Below, in pieces: positions 23,836 through 36,305 of a stretch of DNA of 64,000 nt. The notes under the pieces were generated by a model. The model ran no database searches, was not told where the DNA came from, and worked only from the letters and a program-made list of their open reading frames with translations. This DNA comes from Monomorium pharaonis (lineage: Eukaryota; Arthropoda; Insecta; Hymenoptera; Formicidae). Both the position numbers and the translations under genes were made by a program. Every line of letters begins with the position of its first letter. The first letter of the stretch is position 1. The stretch is from assembly GCF_013373865.1 (NCBI RefSeq), contig NC_050475.1, positions 14,881,475-14,945,474 of the forward strand, given 5' to 3'.

Positions 23836-24274
23836 ATCATAATGTTTTTTGTTATAATTTTAGTAAAATGTTAATTTATCATTACAGAGTATGTGTGGTT
23901 CGTTTTTGTATTTTTATCAAAAAATTATTACTTTTATTTCATAAATTGATTCCAAAATATAAAATTTTCTTGTTTTTTTTATTAAATTGTATTAAATAAT
24001 TTCTTGTGGAAATTTTATTACATTTTTACTGAATTCTCATTAAAGATCATCTGTCTTTTATTACACGCAGAAAATAATCTTTTCAATAAAATATAATTAA
24101 ATTTTTGTTACACATTTATTAAAATTACAAATTTAATAAAAAATTGAAGTCGTCGGAATTTTGTTAAAATTTTTCTATCAAGGAATAATTTCAAATATCG
24201 TAATTTTTATTTAACTACTTAAAAATAAAGGTAGACTCAGTAAACTTTTTTTATGCATCGTGCTAGTAGTAATA

Positions 24275-26231
24275 CGTCGCTTTCGAATAAAAGGGCATTA
24301 ACTCGGAAGCTGGTTGGAAAAGATGTTAACTGGGAAGCCGGTTGAAAAAGACGTTAATTTGCGAACTCAAATTTTTTGTATTATTTTAAGTTGGCAGCAC
24401 TGGCAAAATAATTTTGGTGCTCTATCTATATGTGCATCTTAATTTTTTGTTTCCATGTGTTTTAAATTAAGCACCAAAATTATTTTTCCTGCATAAAACA
24501 TTGGATTGAAAAAAATTAAAAAATATTGACATTTTGCAAAAAGCAGAATTCAAAAGATATTCAATTGAATATCTTCTGAATTCTGTTTTTTGAGGATTTA
24601 ATTCATTTCAAATATTAACTTTCGTATTCAAAAGAATTCACTTGACTCTAAACATTCTTCGCATTCAATTGCAATAAGAGGCATTCAAATAAATGCGAAC
24701 CTTCGCATTAAAAAAGATTCACTTCTTCTGCTAATTGTTATCGGATTCAGAGGCATACAAGATTTTATGGTTCTATTCTCAATATCGTACTGAAAAGTAT
24801 TGGCCACGATCCAATCCGAGACTTTGCAAAGCAGAAGTCAAGTGATAAAATCTCGTGAATGCAAAACACTATTTTTGAATAAGACATTTTGTGCAGGGTC
24901 GGCAGTACTGCTAGCTTAAATTGAAGCGAAAAAGGAGGATGTTAAAAAAAGTCGATTTTCGAACTACAAAAGGAACCTAAAATTTGAGTTTCATGGATAT
25001 CCATGAGCCATATAAGAAATGGAAATGACGGTCTTTTTTTCTAGAGACCTGTGGAAAGTGTCGAAAATCTGTCAAATTAATTGAAAATTGCGTCTATCCT
25101 GAGACAAGTCGAGTCTGTGGCATGGAAGAATTTTCAGTCAAACCAGCTTCTGGTTAAATACTTATCCAATAGTTTTTGCGATCGCTAATAATGTTTCAAT
25201 ATCAAGATCCCGAAATTCAAAATGGCAGATTCAATATAACGTGGCAGAATATCAAATATCGTTACGAATACTACATTCAGCCGAACCCAAAGACGCGAAC
25301 GAAAACGTAGTGGTTGTTGTCTCCATTTTTTTTAACTTTTTTTGTTAAAAATTTTGTTCTTTTTTTTTGTAATTATTATAAAGACATTAATTATTATAAA
25401 CCAAAAATGTTGAGGAGCGAGGGCTGGTGCAATAGTAATGGAGACGCACGCGTTTTATTTAGTAAAGAATACAAAGCATGTTGTATATGCACGGGCGATT
25501 AAACGCGCGAGAGAGTATTACATAAGAATGGGAGGCGATAGATGTCATCAGTTGGATAAGTGTAGATTGTGGCGGTCGGAGTGCAGATGGCACGCCGTAA
25601 GAACAAAAAGGTGGGAGATTTGAAGAAGTGTAAAAAAAGTCGCATTTGTAATTTTAACAAAAAAAAAATAAAAAAACAAAATAAAAAAATTTTTTAACGA
25701 AAAAAATTAAAAAAATAGAGATGACAACCACCACGTCCTCGTTCGTGTCTCTGGGTTCGGCTGAGTGTGGTATTCGTGACGATATTTGATATTCTGTCAC
25801 GCCATATTGAATCTGCCATTTTGAATTTCGGGATCCTGATCTTGAAACATTATTAGCGATCTCAAAAACTATTATATAAGTATTTAACCAGAAGCTGGTT
25901 TGACTGAAGATTCTTCCATGTCACAGACTCGACTTGTCTCCGGATAGACGCAATTTTCAATCAATTTGACAGATTTTCGACACTTTCCATAGGTCTTCAG
26001 AAAAAAAGACTGTCATTTCCACTTCTTATACGGCTCATAGATATCCATGGAACTCAAATTTTAAGTTCCTTTTGTAGTCAGAAAGTCAACTTTTTTTAAC
26101 ATCCTTTTTTGAGGCCTGAGTTAACGCCTTTTTTAACCGGCTTCTCAGTTAACGCCTTTTCCAACCGGCTTTCCAGTTAATGCCCTTTTTAATCAGCTTT
26201 CGAGTTAATGCCCTTTTATTTGAAAGCGATG
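24275..26231. mobile_element. MITE with tandem-repeat termini (copy 1), carrying two insertions
   Basis: Ends are inverted arrays of a roughly 24-bp unit, GGCGTTAACTCGGAAGCCGG, on the right complemented as CCGGCTT(C/T)(C/T)(C/A)AGTTAACGCC. Outer tips are CGTCGCTTTCGAATAAAAGG and complement, with nearly matching flanks AGTAATA / AGTAATT. The interior (GGCAGCACTGGCAAAATAAT ... CTATATGTGCAT) matches the uninterrupted copy at 52663-53178. Two insertions separate the halves: 24487-24896 (CCTGCATAAAA termini) and a palindrome at about 24950-26105. It ends about 36 bp before exon 8. Confidence 0.7.
24950..26105. repeat. Long palindrome with arms of about 390 bp
   Basis: Inverted arms 24950-25340 and 25710-26105 share, for example, AATGGCAGATTCAATATAAC and CGAACCCAAAGACGCGAACG in complementary order. 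The central 25390-25690 is unique and relatively GC-rich. Non-coding foldback element. Confidence 0.7.
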
Positions 26232-26266
26232 AGTAATTAGTGCATGTATGTACGCGTTGTCAACAG

Positions 26267-26395
26267 TTGGCAGTGGGGGGAGAATCTCAAAAGTTATTGA
26301 CAGCGAAGAAGAGGAAAGTGGCATGAGACGCGCCTGTTCATTGAGTGATCTTTCCATCAGTCCTTCAAATAGGTTGTTGCATGGCCCTGTACAAG
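26267..26395 (+). CDS. Host gene, exon 8
   Basis: 129-bp exon after acceptor GTTGTCAACAG, ending CAAG|GTATCT; phase 1 in and out, about residues 1223-1266. It encodes GSGGRISKVIDSEEEESGMR then RRACSLSDLSISPSNRLLHG. The SLSDLS segment echoes the SQSISDLSS at the start of exon 7. A MITE with tandem-repeat termini ends at about 26231, only some 36 bp before the exon. Symmetrical phase, so skipping keeps the frame. Confidence 0.75.
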
Positions 26396-26854
26396 GTATC
26401 TTGTTATGATTCCAAATATGGATAATGTATTTTTATATACATGTATATTTAATGAATTTCATATTTCATATTTGACAAAATATTCTTATTAAAAAGGTTC
26501 TTTAGTCATTTCATATAATATAAAAACTTTATTCAAATTTAAAAATAAAGTTACAATTAATAATATAAATATTCCCGATTTTTTTCAAATATTTTATATC
26601 GTTTTCTTTAAATCGTTTTTTTCTAAGTAATTTTCTAAAGTATTCAGAAAATCCGACTAAAAGAAAGTAATTTAATCACAAATAAAATATAAGAAATGTA
26701 AAAAACTATATACACATAAGAAATATTAAAAAGATAAATATATAAAGAATATTTTAGGACATTAAAAACATTTTAGAATATTAAAAATATGAAGTTGTAT
26801 TGTATTATTTTTGTATAAGAATAAGTATTCATGAATTTTACAGTTTCCTTTATA

Positions 26855-28989
26855 AGATAAGATAGACTTTATTGTGTCCCAATATGGGGTTACAAGGCGC
26901 TTTTTCCACGGAGCGTTCCCGAACCGTTCACAGTTGTATCCTCTCTACTCCCGAACCGACCTGGCCATTTGCGACCCTTACATTCTAACACCCTCCCCCC
27001 CCTCGCACGCCCTTATCCCCTTTTCCCCACCCCCTAATCCCACTCTCTCCTCTCTTTTGCCCCTTCTTCATTATCCTTCTTCTATTCATCTCTCTTCATC
27101 TCTGCTCTCTTCCTTCTACTTCTCCTCCTTGATTTCCTCTTTCCGTTTTTCATCAAGGGGCCTCTCCTCCTCTCCTCTTTCTCCTGTCTCCCTCTGCTCT
27201 CTCCGCCTCTTCGTCTCTTTCCCCTCATGCTTTCTCGCCGTCTCTCCTTCTTTCCTGCCTCTCCTCCTAAGACAATCAATTAAATCATTATTCTCCTTCC
27301 ACCTCTCATTCTTCCCAACTTGCCGTCTCTCTGTCATCTCTCTACTTTCCGTGCTGTTGAGCCCCCCCGACTCTTTACGCTCTTCTCTGCTCTTTTCACT
27401 CTCCTGCTCTTCTTAACCTCCTCTCCTTGTCTCTCTTTCTCCTTCTCTGATCTCCTCGGCTCCTCTCTCTTCCATCTGTTTGACCGTTCTTCTCTTTCAC
27501 TAGCAAGCCGTTTATCCATACATTCATACTCTACATATCAGCCATACATATAAAGATATAACATATATAAAATATATAATACAACACAGGAACAAAATAT
27601 ACAATAACAAGACAAACACAATTGTAAACGAAACGGAAGTCCACCTGTCCCCCAACTTCTTCCCTATCAATATCTCATTATAATATATTACATGTCTAAT
27701 CTCCTCCTACCAACCTGGCCCTTGAGCAGCCTTACAGACGTATACCCCTCCTCCCCTCCACGGCCCTTCTATACCTCTTTCTCCCTCTCTCCCCTTCCTT
27801 ATCCTTCTTTATCCCCTCTCGCTCCCTTCTCCAAATGCCTTCACTGCCGCATCCAAGTTAATTCCTCTCTGCTCCCCTCTCATTCCATCTAACTGTCCTC
27901 TCCCGAACTCCAATTCTTCTGGTTCCGTCATCCTCTGCCTCCTCCTCTACCCTCTGTCTCTCCTCTCTCCAGTTTCTGTTCCTGTTCTCACCTCCTTTTT
28001 AACTCCTACCTGTCACTTCCTCCCTCCTCCTTGCCGTCTCTTCCTGTCCTCCTTGTCTCTGCTTCCTTCCCCCCACCAGTCTCCATCGTCCCTCCACTCC
28101 GCTCCCTCTCTACACCGACTTTCTTTGCTCCTTGTTCCCTTTCCGCCTCTTCTCCGCTTGTCTCCATCCGACCGTCTTTTCTTCCCCTCTGCTTCCTCTT
28201 CTTTCTCCCTGGCCGCTTCTCCATACCTTTCTTCCCCTCTTTTCTTCCTCGTCTGGATCCAAGTCCTCTTCTCCCGTCTGCCACCTCTCCAGTCTCGCCT
28301 CCAGACTTCTAAATCTTTTCCTAACCTCTTTTAACCCTTTTGGCATTTTCACTCTGTTTTCTTACTTCTCTTCCAATCTCTTCTATCCTCCTCTCGACCG
28401 CACTTTTTTCCCTCACTCTGTCCTTTTCCGTCTCCTTCATTATCCCATTCTCTTCTCCTCATTATTACATTTCATCTCTGTCTCTATTTTCACCTCATCT
28501 GCTTTCTCTCACTCTGCTATTACTGTTTCTGCGTCGGCTATCTTTTCCTTCGACGGACCACGTGCTGTGAGAATCTGCGTTCCCAAAGCTCGCTACCGTC
28601 TGCCGCCTCACTCCTGCCAACCTGTTTTCCACCATCTTCTCCATCCGCGCCATCTCTCCTCTCCTCGTCATCTTCCTCGTTCTCGTCTTCATCTCCTGCC
28701 AACCGGCTTTTCCTTTCTTCTCAGCGCCCTCTCACTGTCCTCTTCTTCTCCACGGCTACTTCACTCCACATTCTTTCCTCTCATCTCCCAAACTCCACCA
28801 CGATATCTTTTCATATCTTTTCTTTTCCGCCGTCTTCCTGCTTCCCTCCAATTGCCCGACCACCACTCGTCCTCTTCTACCCGAATTTTCACTTTCCTAC
28901 TCTCCCTCTCACCTCCATTATCACTTCACTGCTCCTTACTTTGGAGCTTCCAAATTCACACCCGTTCTCACCGACGCCATTATTCCCCC
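26855..28989 (-). mobile_element. Retroinsertion (-), pyrimidine-rich on + strand, 14-bp TSD
   Basis: Flanked by perfect CAGTTTCCTTTATA at 26841-26854 and 28990-29003. Read on the - strand it ends with AATAAAGTCTATCTTATC just before the target repeat, the layout of a non-LTR retrotransposon 3' end. The body is extremely purine-rich on the - strand. It encodes broken frames full of Glu/Lys/Arg/Gly (for example RRGRKEGKKGMEKR), as expected of a coiled-coil ORF1 degraded by expansion. No RT is present. A related insertion is at 55990-57508. Confidence 0.65.
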
Positions 28990-29025
28990 CAGTTTCCTTT
29001 ATATAATGTCACAGTAAAAATTTAG

Positions 29026-31035
29026 CATTATGCCTGTTATTGCGTTTAAATCATTATTAATTTTAATTATTAAATATTTTTAAAATTTTTTTTTCTACAC
29101 TAATATTTATCAATATTGTAAAACATAAACATTTTTTATGATTAAATAATATTTTTTAAACTTTAAATTAAATTAAAATTAATTTAAATTAAATTAAACG
29201 AATTTATGTTGTAATTATTTTTTTAATCAACGTAAAATTAATTAAATTAAATTAAATTTTGCATGAACAAGAAAATAATTTGTTAAAAGTTAGGGTAAGA
29301 TTGAAATAACTTTAGTTAAAAATTAACTTTGAAAAACTTGATACTAAATTGAAATATTAATTTGTTACTAATTATTAGCTTTATCTAAATATCAAAACTA
29401 CTATTTGAATTATTAAATAAAGTAATATAAATATCTAATTTTTAAAAGTTGAAAAAATAAACAAATTTGTTTTTTTAATAAAACAAACATTAAATTACGT
29501 ACAAAATTGTTTAAGATTCATAGGTGATATCGATATTTTATCAATATTGAAAAACCTTTAAATTACACTAAAAAGAAAAAAGTGACAAAATCAATCTGAA
29601 AAATGGCAACTAATATAGAATATCTAAGAAATTTACATAAAAATACAAAAAACTATTCTTTTATTAAAATGTATATTTTATTTACAATTAAAAAAATTTT
29701 TTGTTTTTATATTTTTGCATCAATCTTCTTCTTTGGTATGTTAACACGTAAATGACTACGCATTTACTGAAATATTCTTCATGCATGTCTTCACCAGAAA
29801 CAAGCAATATGTTGTACCAATTTTTCTTTGTTTTTATTATCTTTGTAATTATCACTGCAAAATAAATAGTATGAAATGTTTCATGTTGCTTGCTATCAAC
29901 GTAACGCATATTACGTGTATACATACCTCAACAGTAAAGTTACATTTGTACTAAGAATAAGATAAATTAATGGTAAATTAAATTTATAAACATATTCAAA
30001 ATATCATTGATATTATATCGTCTGAAATACTAGATTATTTTAATTGGCTTTCGAAATATTTTTTTAATCTTAAAAAACATATGCTTTTCTTTCAACGACA
30101 AATTCTTAACTAACACTCAAAATACAATATGACTATCTTTAATTTACAGAGATGTAATTTATGTAGTTATTGATAAATGTCCATTTATTTCTCGAGAATT
30201 ACAGTATCCTAATTACGTGCACTTTTATACTGTGTGTCTTTACCTTATGCAAATTTAATATTTAGTTTTTAAATTAAGTTTATAGAAAATAAAAAATTGT
30301 TTTTTATAAGAATGCATTTATATTGTTTTACATATTCTTTACATATTTAGAAAAAAGATTAATAAATTGAATTTTATGTTTTAAAAGTAATTAGAAGTTA
30401 AAAGTTGATTTATACAAATTTAATTTGAAGAAGGTTACTAATACTGATAAATAAAAAAAATCTGCTTACATAATTAAAGAAATCTAGTAAGGTTTATACA
30501 TTCATGATTTTTTCTACATAAAATCTATTAAACACGACTTCTTCAAAAGCTAGAATAAAATTGATAAATAATTTTTAATTGATAAATAATAAATGATTTT
30601 TTGTACAGTAAGTATATTATTGATCAACAATGAATATACTATTGATAATATTATGTGGATCGCTTTATAGGTTTGTAGTTTCTTAAAAACTGTTTTGTAT
30701 TTATATTGTTCTTTTTTATATTTTTTTTATAGGACGTACAAAAACATAAAACCGCGTGCAGTGTAAACTTATATATTTCTCTGTTATTGAGAACAGTTTG
30801 ATGTGTGATCTGTCCTTTTCATATAATTTAACTTCATATAATTTTATATAATTAAAAACAATTTTATTTAAAAAAATTGTCTATTTTTAAAATAAATTTA
30901 TTTTTATTGTTTTGTCCTTAAACTAAAATGTTTAATTCTATTCTTTTTATTTTATGAATTTTATTATGTATTATATAAAAATATATACTATTATTTAGTC
31001 ATTAATTTATTTTATAGTTAAATTCTTTAGTACGA
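29026..31035. other. AT-rich intron without recognisable features
   Basis: About 2 kb of AT-rich sequence with no gene, RNA or element I can support. Confidence 0.4.
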
Positions 31036-31039
31036 GACC

Positions 31040-32175
31040 ATATGTAAATTATTTACATTAGTGATTCCTCATCGATTTTGATAACCTTCAAATATGTTGT
31101 TAAGGTCATCATTCTGAACAACTTTTCTCTATACATGTTACCACCGCTCGGCCTTAGTTTTTGACTTATACACAAAAAATTATTAACACAAAAGTTTAAT
31201 AAATACGATACTTTTTTCATTTGCACTAGAACGTTTCGGTAATACTTAAGGAGAACTCACTCCTCACCGCACAAAACGAACGAATCTAGCAGAAAAAAGC
31301 GTCGCTCTGTCCCGCAAAAGGAAATATTAACAGTTAACGTTGACGAAAAAGTTTAATAAATATTATTATTCTTAAAATTTAAAGCATGGAAATTCGCAAA
31401 GGGTTATGTATAGAGAACAGGTGGGCGGAGAAGGGGCTTCGTCCCTCCCCCTGCATCCCCTCCCCATAATTTTTCCTAACCCAAACATTTTAAAGTCGCT
31501 ATTTGGTTAATGCAAAAACATTGGAAACGAACAGCATGGAAAGTCGCAAACCTACGTGGTACTGTACAAGTGTGGACGTCGTTTACTTTACGTAAAGCAC
31601 TAATATCATGTATCGTATTTATGAAACGTAAAGTAAACAACGTTCACACTTGTACAGTTTATGACTTTCCACGCTGTTCGTTTCCAATGTTTTTGCATTA
31701 ACCAAATAGCGACTTTAAAATGTTTGGGTTAGGTTAAGAAAAATTACGGGGAGGGGGGCTCTGACTCTCCCCCGCCCACGCGTTCTCTGCTGTACCACAT
31801 CATTTTTCAACTATTCACACAAAACAAGATCCTCATAAATACATGCACCTATTATCGCACCGGCAGGAATGGTGTAACTTTTTGGTGTAACTTTTTATGT
31901 TGTAAACTTTCAAATCACGAGCGACGGCTAAAATCTTTTTAAAGTCACTCAGGAGGGTGACCTTGACAACATGTTATAGTCAAGGTTATCGGAGCTACCT
32001 GTAAGTATTGCATTTATTAAATTTTTTTGTTAATAATTTTTTGTATATAATACAAAAATTAAGGCCGAGCGACGGTAACATGTATAGGGAAAAGTTGTTC
32101 AGAATGATGACTTTGATAACATTTGAAGGTCATCAAAATCGGTGAGGAATCGCTAATGTAAATAATTACCCAAAG
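31040..32175. mobile_element. Inverted-repeat element (family B, copy 1) with internal hairpin
   Basis: Outer arms 31040-31200 and 32010-32175 share TTACATTAG(T/C)GATTCCTCA, CAAATGTTATCAAAGTCATC-like and TACATGTTACCGTCGCTCGG-type blocks in complementary order. Inside, 31405-31795 is a near-perfect palindrome centred near 31600, with GGTTAATGCAAAAACATTGG arms and its own G-rich ends. No coding function. Confidence 0.65.
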
Positions 32176-32789
32176 AATATTATAAAAACGTCTACATCAT
32201 GTGATAGAAGGCATTTTCTAGTTTACTTTTACGTTTATATTTTTGCTTTTGCTTAAGAAATATTATCAAAAATAAAGTATTCCAATATTGATGATTGTGT
32301 TTTAATTGTAAGTTAAAAGCTATTAACTTATTAACTTTATTATTTACTTTTTAACTTAAATAGTTAATTATCATCTAACTGTAATTTTTTAATAACAAGT
32401 TATTATTTTTATTGTTTAAATTTTATTGGTTACTTATTATTTTGAAGATAACAATGCTAAAAGCTCCTCCATTTAAAAACCTGATTAAAAATTTAAGTAA
32501 TTATGCACAAAAGGGCGATCTCACCGATTTTAATGACCTTAATATATGTTACTTTTCTGTGTAACGTGCATAAGTTCTAGTCGTTATTTATTGAAAAGTT
32601 TTTTACAGTAAAAGTTTAATAAATATTATCATTCTTAAAGCGTAAAACCACCCCCGGTTTTAACATTCTTTACATATGTTATTAAAGTCATTATGAGTAA
32701 TGTGCAGGTTTTAGGCCACTCTTGACATTTATTAAAAAGTTATTAACACAAATTTTATTATAATAATAGTAGTAAATATTGACAGTCAA

Positions 32790-32831
32790 CATGATCGAGA
32801 AGTACACTTAACCGACACGTCTTCGCTATGG

Positions 32832-32905
<74 letters not shown>

Positions 32906-33060
32906 GGGGGAGGGGTGCACGTACCCTGCCGGTAGGGGAGCCCTGGACAGAAGTGCGCAAAGGTACGGTGCGTACTTTGTCGATGAAATTACGACTTAAC
33001 ATCTATTTCTCAACAAAGTACGTACCGTACTTTTGCACAAATCGGCCCGGCATCGATCGT
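32790..33060. repeat. Microsatellite-bearing repeat, copy 1 (CA tract)
   Basis: AAGTACACTTAACCGACACG, TCTTCGCTATGGTCACAC, then a (CA)n tract at 32833-32900, then G-rich sequence and CCCTGGACAGAAGTGCGCAA. The same order, inverted, is seen at 59290-59545 around a (TG)n tract, so the tract is part of a mobile repeat. Confidence 0.6.
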
Positions 33061-33493
33061 ATAATTTTTTCCCTAGAGTGGAAAGTGAAAAGTGAAAAAT
33101 TTCACGTGAACTCGTGATCATGTAATTTAACGAAACATGAAAATATGAGACGTTCACGTGAACTTTTCCACCATCAAATGTGCTGGCAGAAAAATGAAAA
33201 CCTAGTGACATAACTAATTCTGTAAATTGTTACCAGGGCAGCAATCATGTAACTTTTTCCTTAGAGCGGAAACGTGAAAAGTGAAAAGTTTCATGTAACT
33301 CTTTCACTATCTCTTTCTATTAATGTTGAATAGAAAGAGACAGTAACTTGAAATTTTTCACTTTTCATCTTTCCACCTTAGGAGAAAAATTACATGATCG
33401 ATACCTTGGTCATAAAAAAGTTTAGAAATGAGTAGATTGAAAAATGAAAAGTGAAAATTTCCACATGAAATTACACGATTAATACCCAGTAAG

Positions 33494-33622
33494 CCTATTC
33501 TGTAACTCTTAACGACAGTGTTGACATTGTTACATTGTCGTTGCGCATATTTATATATGACAAAAAAGCTGCGCAACAACAATATAACGATATCGAACTG
33601 TCGTTAAGAGTTACAGAACAGG
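33494..33622. mobile_element. 129-bp MITE
   Basis: Termini CCTATTCTGTAACTCTTAAC and GTTAAGAGTTACAGAACAGG are inverted repeats; the core is short and AT-rich. Ends seven bases before the next element at 33629. Confidence 0.65.
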
Positions 33623-33790
33623 TCTACTCCCAGGGAAAAACTCGAGATCGGATAGACGCATCTAGATAGACGTCGAAGTAACCTTTTTTAGACGCGTATA
33701 ATAAGGTCTAATAAACGTTCTGTGCAATTTTATTATAGACGTCTAATAGACGTTCTGCGTAACTGTATTATAGATGTATAATAGATCTAC

Positions 33791-34063
33791 CTCTCTACGG
33801 AGATAATTTTTTCTTAGAATTTACCCTCAAAATCAATAGTAGTCGTAGGACAACACGGACTTCGAAGAATTTTTTACTATACTTTTAGTAAAATTTGATA
33901 AAATTTTACTAAAATTTAACCAAAACATTTTACATTGCAGAATGGTTAGATTTTACTAAAATTTTACTAAATTTCACTAAAGGCATAGCAAAATTCTTCG
34001 AAATTCGTGTTGTTCTATGATTACCATAATTTTGAAGGTAAATTCTAAAAGAAAATTCCCAGC
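33791..34063. mobile_element. MITE, same family as the one hosting the DIRS element
   Basis: Ends ACGGAGATAATTTTTTCTTA and complement (GAAGGTAAATTCTAAAAGAA); interior made of TTTTACTAAAATTTTA-like units. The same termini and interior occur at 45695-45829 and 50722-50766, where the DIRS element interrupts them. Confidence 0.6.
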
Positions 34064-34069
34064 AAACAT

Positions 34070-34640
34070 AGAACATTGCAAGCTTCCGACCGCAAAAAAA
34101 GGTTAGGGGACACTACAAGAGAACAAGCGCAAATATTTTCACGAGCCTATATATCATACAGATATATCATATATGTATATAGGGTCGTGAAAATCCTCGC
34201 CGACGCACAACGAGAACGCCTGGACGAACGCACTCCCGACCGTAGAAAGGGTTGGGCAGTCACGACAAGAGAACGCGCAGACGACCGATCATGTCGTACG
34301 CTGGATCGAAATTCGATCAAGAATGAAGATGCCGGCCGCTCGAGCTAGCGGAAACATGTATCTGTTTTGTAATGCAAATATCATTGTGTTCACGATTGAG
34401 CTCGACCACATACACAGATCTCGACGCACAACGATTGCGGAAAAAGAATAATCAGATAGATAAAAGAACGCAAGCGGCAAGCGATCGGTCACACGTACAC
34501 TTGATGATAAAAATTCAGCGCCAAAACGCCGGAAAGCGAGAAGACGAGATTCCTACGCGCGACACGGATTAGTATGCAAACACGTCGAGCGTCGAAAGCG
34601 TCAAACGTGCGCACAGCACTTTTGCGCAGAATCAAATACA
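34070..34640. other. GC-richer stretch with an internal duplication
   Basis: More GC-rich than its surroundings. A block CCGACCGCAAAAAAAGGTTA ... CAAGAGAACAAGCGCA (34086-34132) recurs diverged at 34238-34280. Open frames are Arg/Asp-rich without recognisable family. Possibly a remnant of another element. Confidence 0.3.
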
Positions 34641-34952
34641 TAATTAATAGGTATAATTTTTTACATGGGAATAATTTATTTTTCAATTAATTTTAATTAT
34701 TATTAATAGAATTAATTTATTTTTAATAATTAAATAAAATTAATTAAAGAATAAATTATTCCCATGCAGAGAGTAATGAAAATTCAAATTGAAAAATAAT
34801 GCATTTTACAAATTAATTTTTAAAAAGTAGTTATTTTTTTACTAATTAATTATTTTAAAAAGTAATCCGAAATGGAAAAAATCAGATTAATTATTTAGAA
34901 TGTAATGCGTATTGAAGAAACGCATTGATTATTTAAAAAGTAATATGCGTAA

Positions 34953-35454
34953 CCCAGACGACACACAATATTTATGATAAATATTTATAAATATTTCTAT
35001 TTATTTTTTAAAAATATTATAAATATTTTATACATATTTTGTATGAGTGAGTCCCAGATGCGCACAGATCGAAACCGACACCACCAATGAAATTCTATAA
35101 ATTTATCCTAACTCTAACTAACTCAGCAATCTGATTGGTGGTCCGTTTCGATCTGTGCACATCTGGGAGGCTTCCTTTCGTACACATGAAGAAAAAATCT
35201 TTATTCAACATATTATTAAAATATGGACTAAATATTTTATACAATATTTATGGTAAATAAAAAATAAAGATTTGTATTAATATTTTGTAAATATTTATAA
35301 ATGTTTTTATAATATTTATGATAAATTTTTACGATCTGTCAAATCTAAGACCACAAAAATATTTATAAAATATTTAGATAAATATTTATAAAACATTCAA
35401 ATAAATATTATAAATATTTTGTAAATATTTTATAAATATTGTTTGCTGTCTGGG
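34953..35454. mobile_element. TAAATATTTATA-rich element with nested MITE
   Basis: Termini CCCAGACGACACACAATATT and complement of CCCAGACAGCAAACAATATT. The body is built of TAAATATTTATA units. A separate MITE (35053-35167, ends CCCAGATGCGCACAGATCGA and complement) is inserted. Confidence 0.6.
35053..35167. mobile_element. 115-bp MITE
   Basis: Inverted ends CCCAGATGCGCACAGATCGA and TCGATCTGTGCACATCTGGG, with inner CACCAATGA / TTGGTGG complement. Sits inside 34953-35454. Confidence 0.7.
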
Positions 35455-36305
35455 AATGAACAAAATTGCATTAATTATTTAAAAAGTAATGCGACGTCTT
35501 TTCAAAATTTTTGTTATTTACTTAGACGTCTATTGGATGTTTATTAGACGTCGAGAAATAACTTGCAGCTTAAAATAATTTTTTATTAATAATTTATTGT
35601 TATTGTATAAGGACTGCTATTATAAGGTTTTAAACAAACACAATAACACAAAATCACATTACATTCAAATCAAATATTTCCAGACGTTATTTTAGACGTA
35701 GAAGGCTCCGACGTCTAATAGACGTTTGTCCAATCTTTCATTTCTCCCTGGGCTGGGCACTTCTACCGCCGGGGTGCGGGAAAGGGGCTAAAGGTCCTCC
35801 TTGAACCCCCACGTGCGTGTGTGCGTGCGTGCGGGCGTGTTTTTCGATCATGTAGACTGACAATGTTAACTATTATTATTATCATAAAACTTGTGTTAAT
35901 AACTTTAATAAATGCCGAGCGCGGCGGAGTCTCTCCCCCTGCACCCCGCCCACGCGTTTTCTGCACTCCATCTTCCCTCTCCCTGCTTCAAAATTAATGA
36001 AATTGAAGCAAGAAATTAAAAAAAAGCTTTTGTGTATAGCTCAAAAACTAAGCCGAGCGACGATAACATGTATAGAGAACGATTGTTTAGAATGATGACC
36101 CTGACAATATATATCAAGGTCATTGAAATCGGTGAAATCACCCTTATTGTGTAAAATTATCCAAATTTACAAAGTTAAATAACTCTCTTTTGCTTTTTTA
36201 AGCTGAAGAACCTCTTTAAGGCAAATTTCTGTTATTTTGTAACTATACTTGTCTTATATAAAAAGTATGCGTGTAATATGGGTATAAATTTCTTCTCTTA
36301 ATTAG

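Larger units (their letters stand above)
33629..35752. mobile_element. Element with CCCAGGGA termini and AGACGTCTA repeats
   Basis: Ends CCCAGGGAAAAACTCGAGAT and complement of CCCAGGGAGAAATGAAAGAT. Subterminal repeats of AGACGTCTAATAGACGT occur near both ends (33680-33780 and 35490-35730). The interior contains at least three other elements (33791-34063, 34953-35454, 35053-35167). No transposase recognised. Confidence 0.55.
32498..36160. mobile_element. Family B inverted termini enclosing a nested block
   Basis: The left terminus (TTATGCACAAAAGGGCGATC ... CACCGATTTTAATGACC) and right terminus (complement near 36085-36160, with AAGCCGAGCGACGATAACAT) match the family B arms at 31040/32010. The 3.6 kb between are filled with microsatellite-bearing repeats and nested MITEs listed separately. 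Confidence 0.5.

Noticed and set aside
27000..29025. Long Ser/Leu/Pro-rich open frames on the + strand
   Set aside because: They arise from the pyrimidine-rich antisense of a retroinsertion; composition is simple-sequence and no domain is visible.
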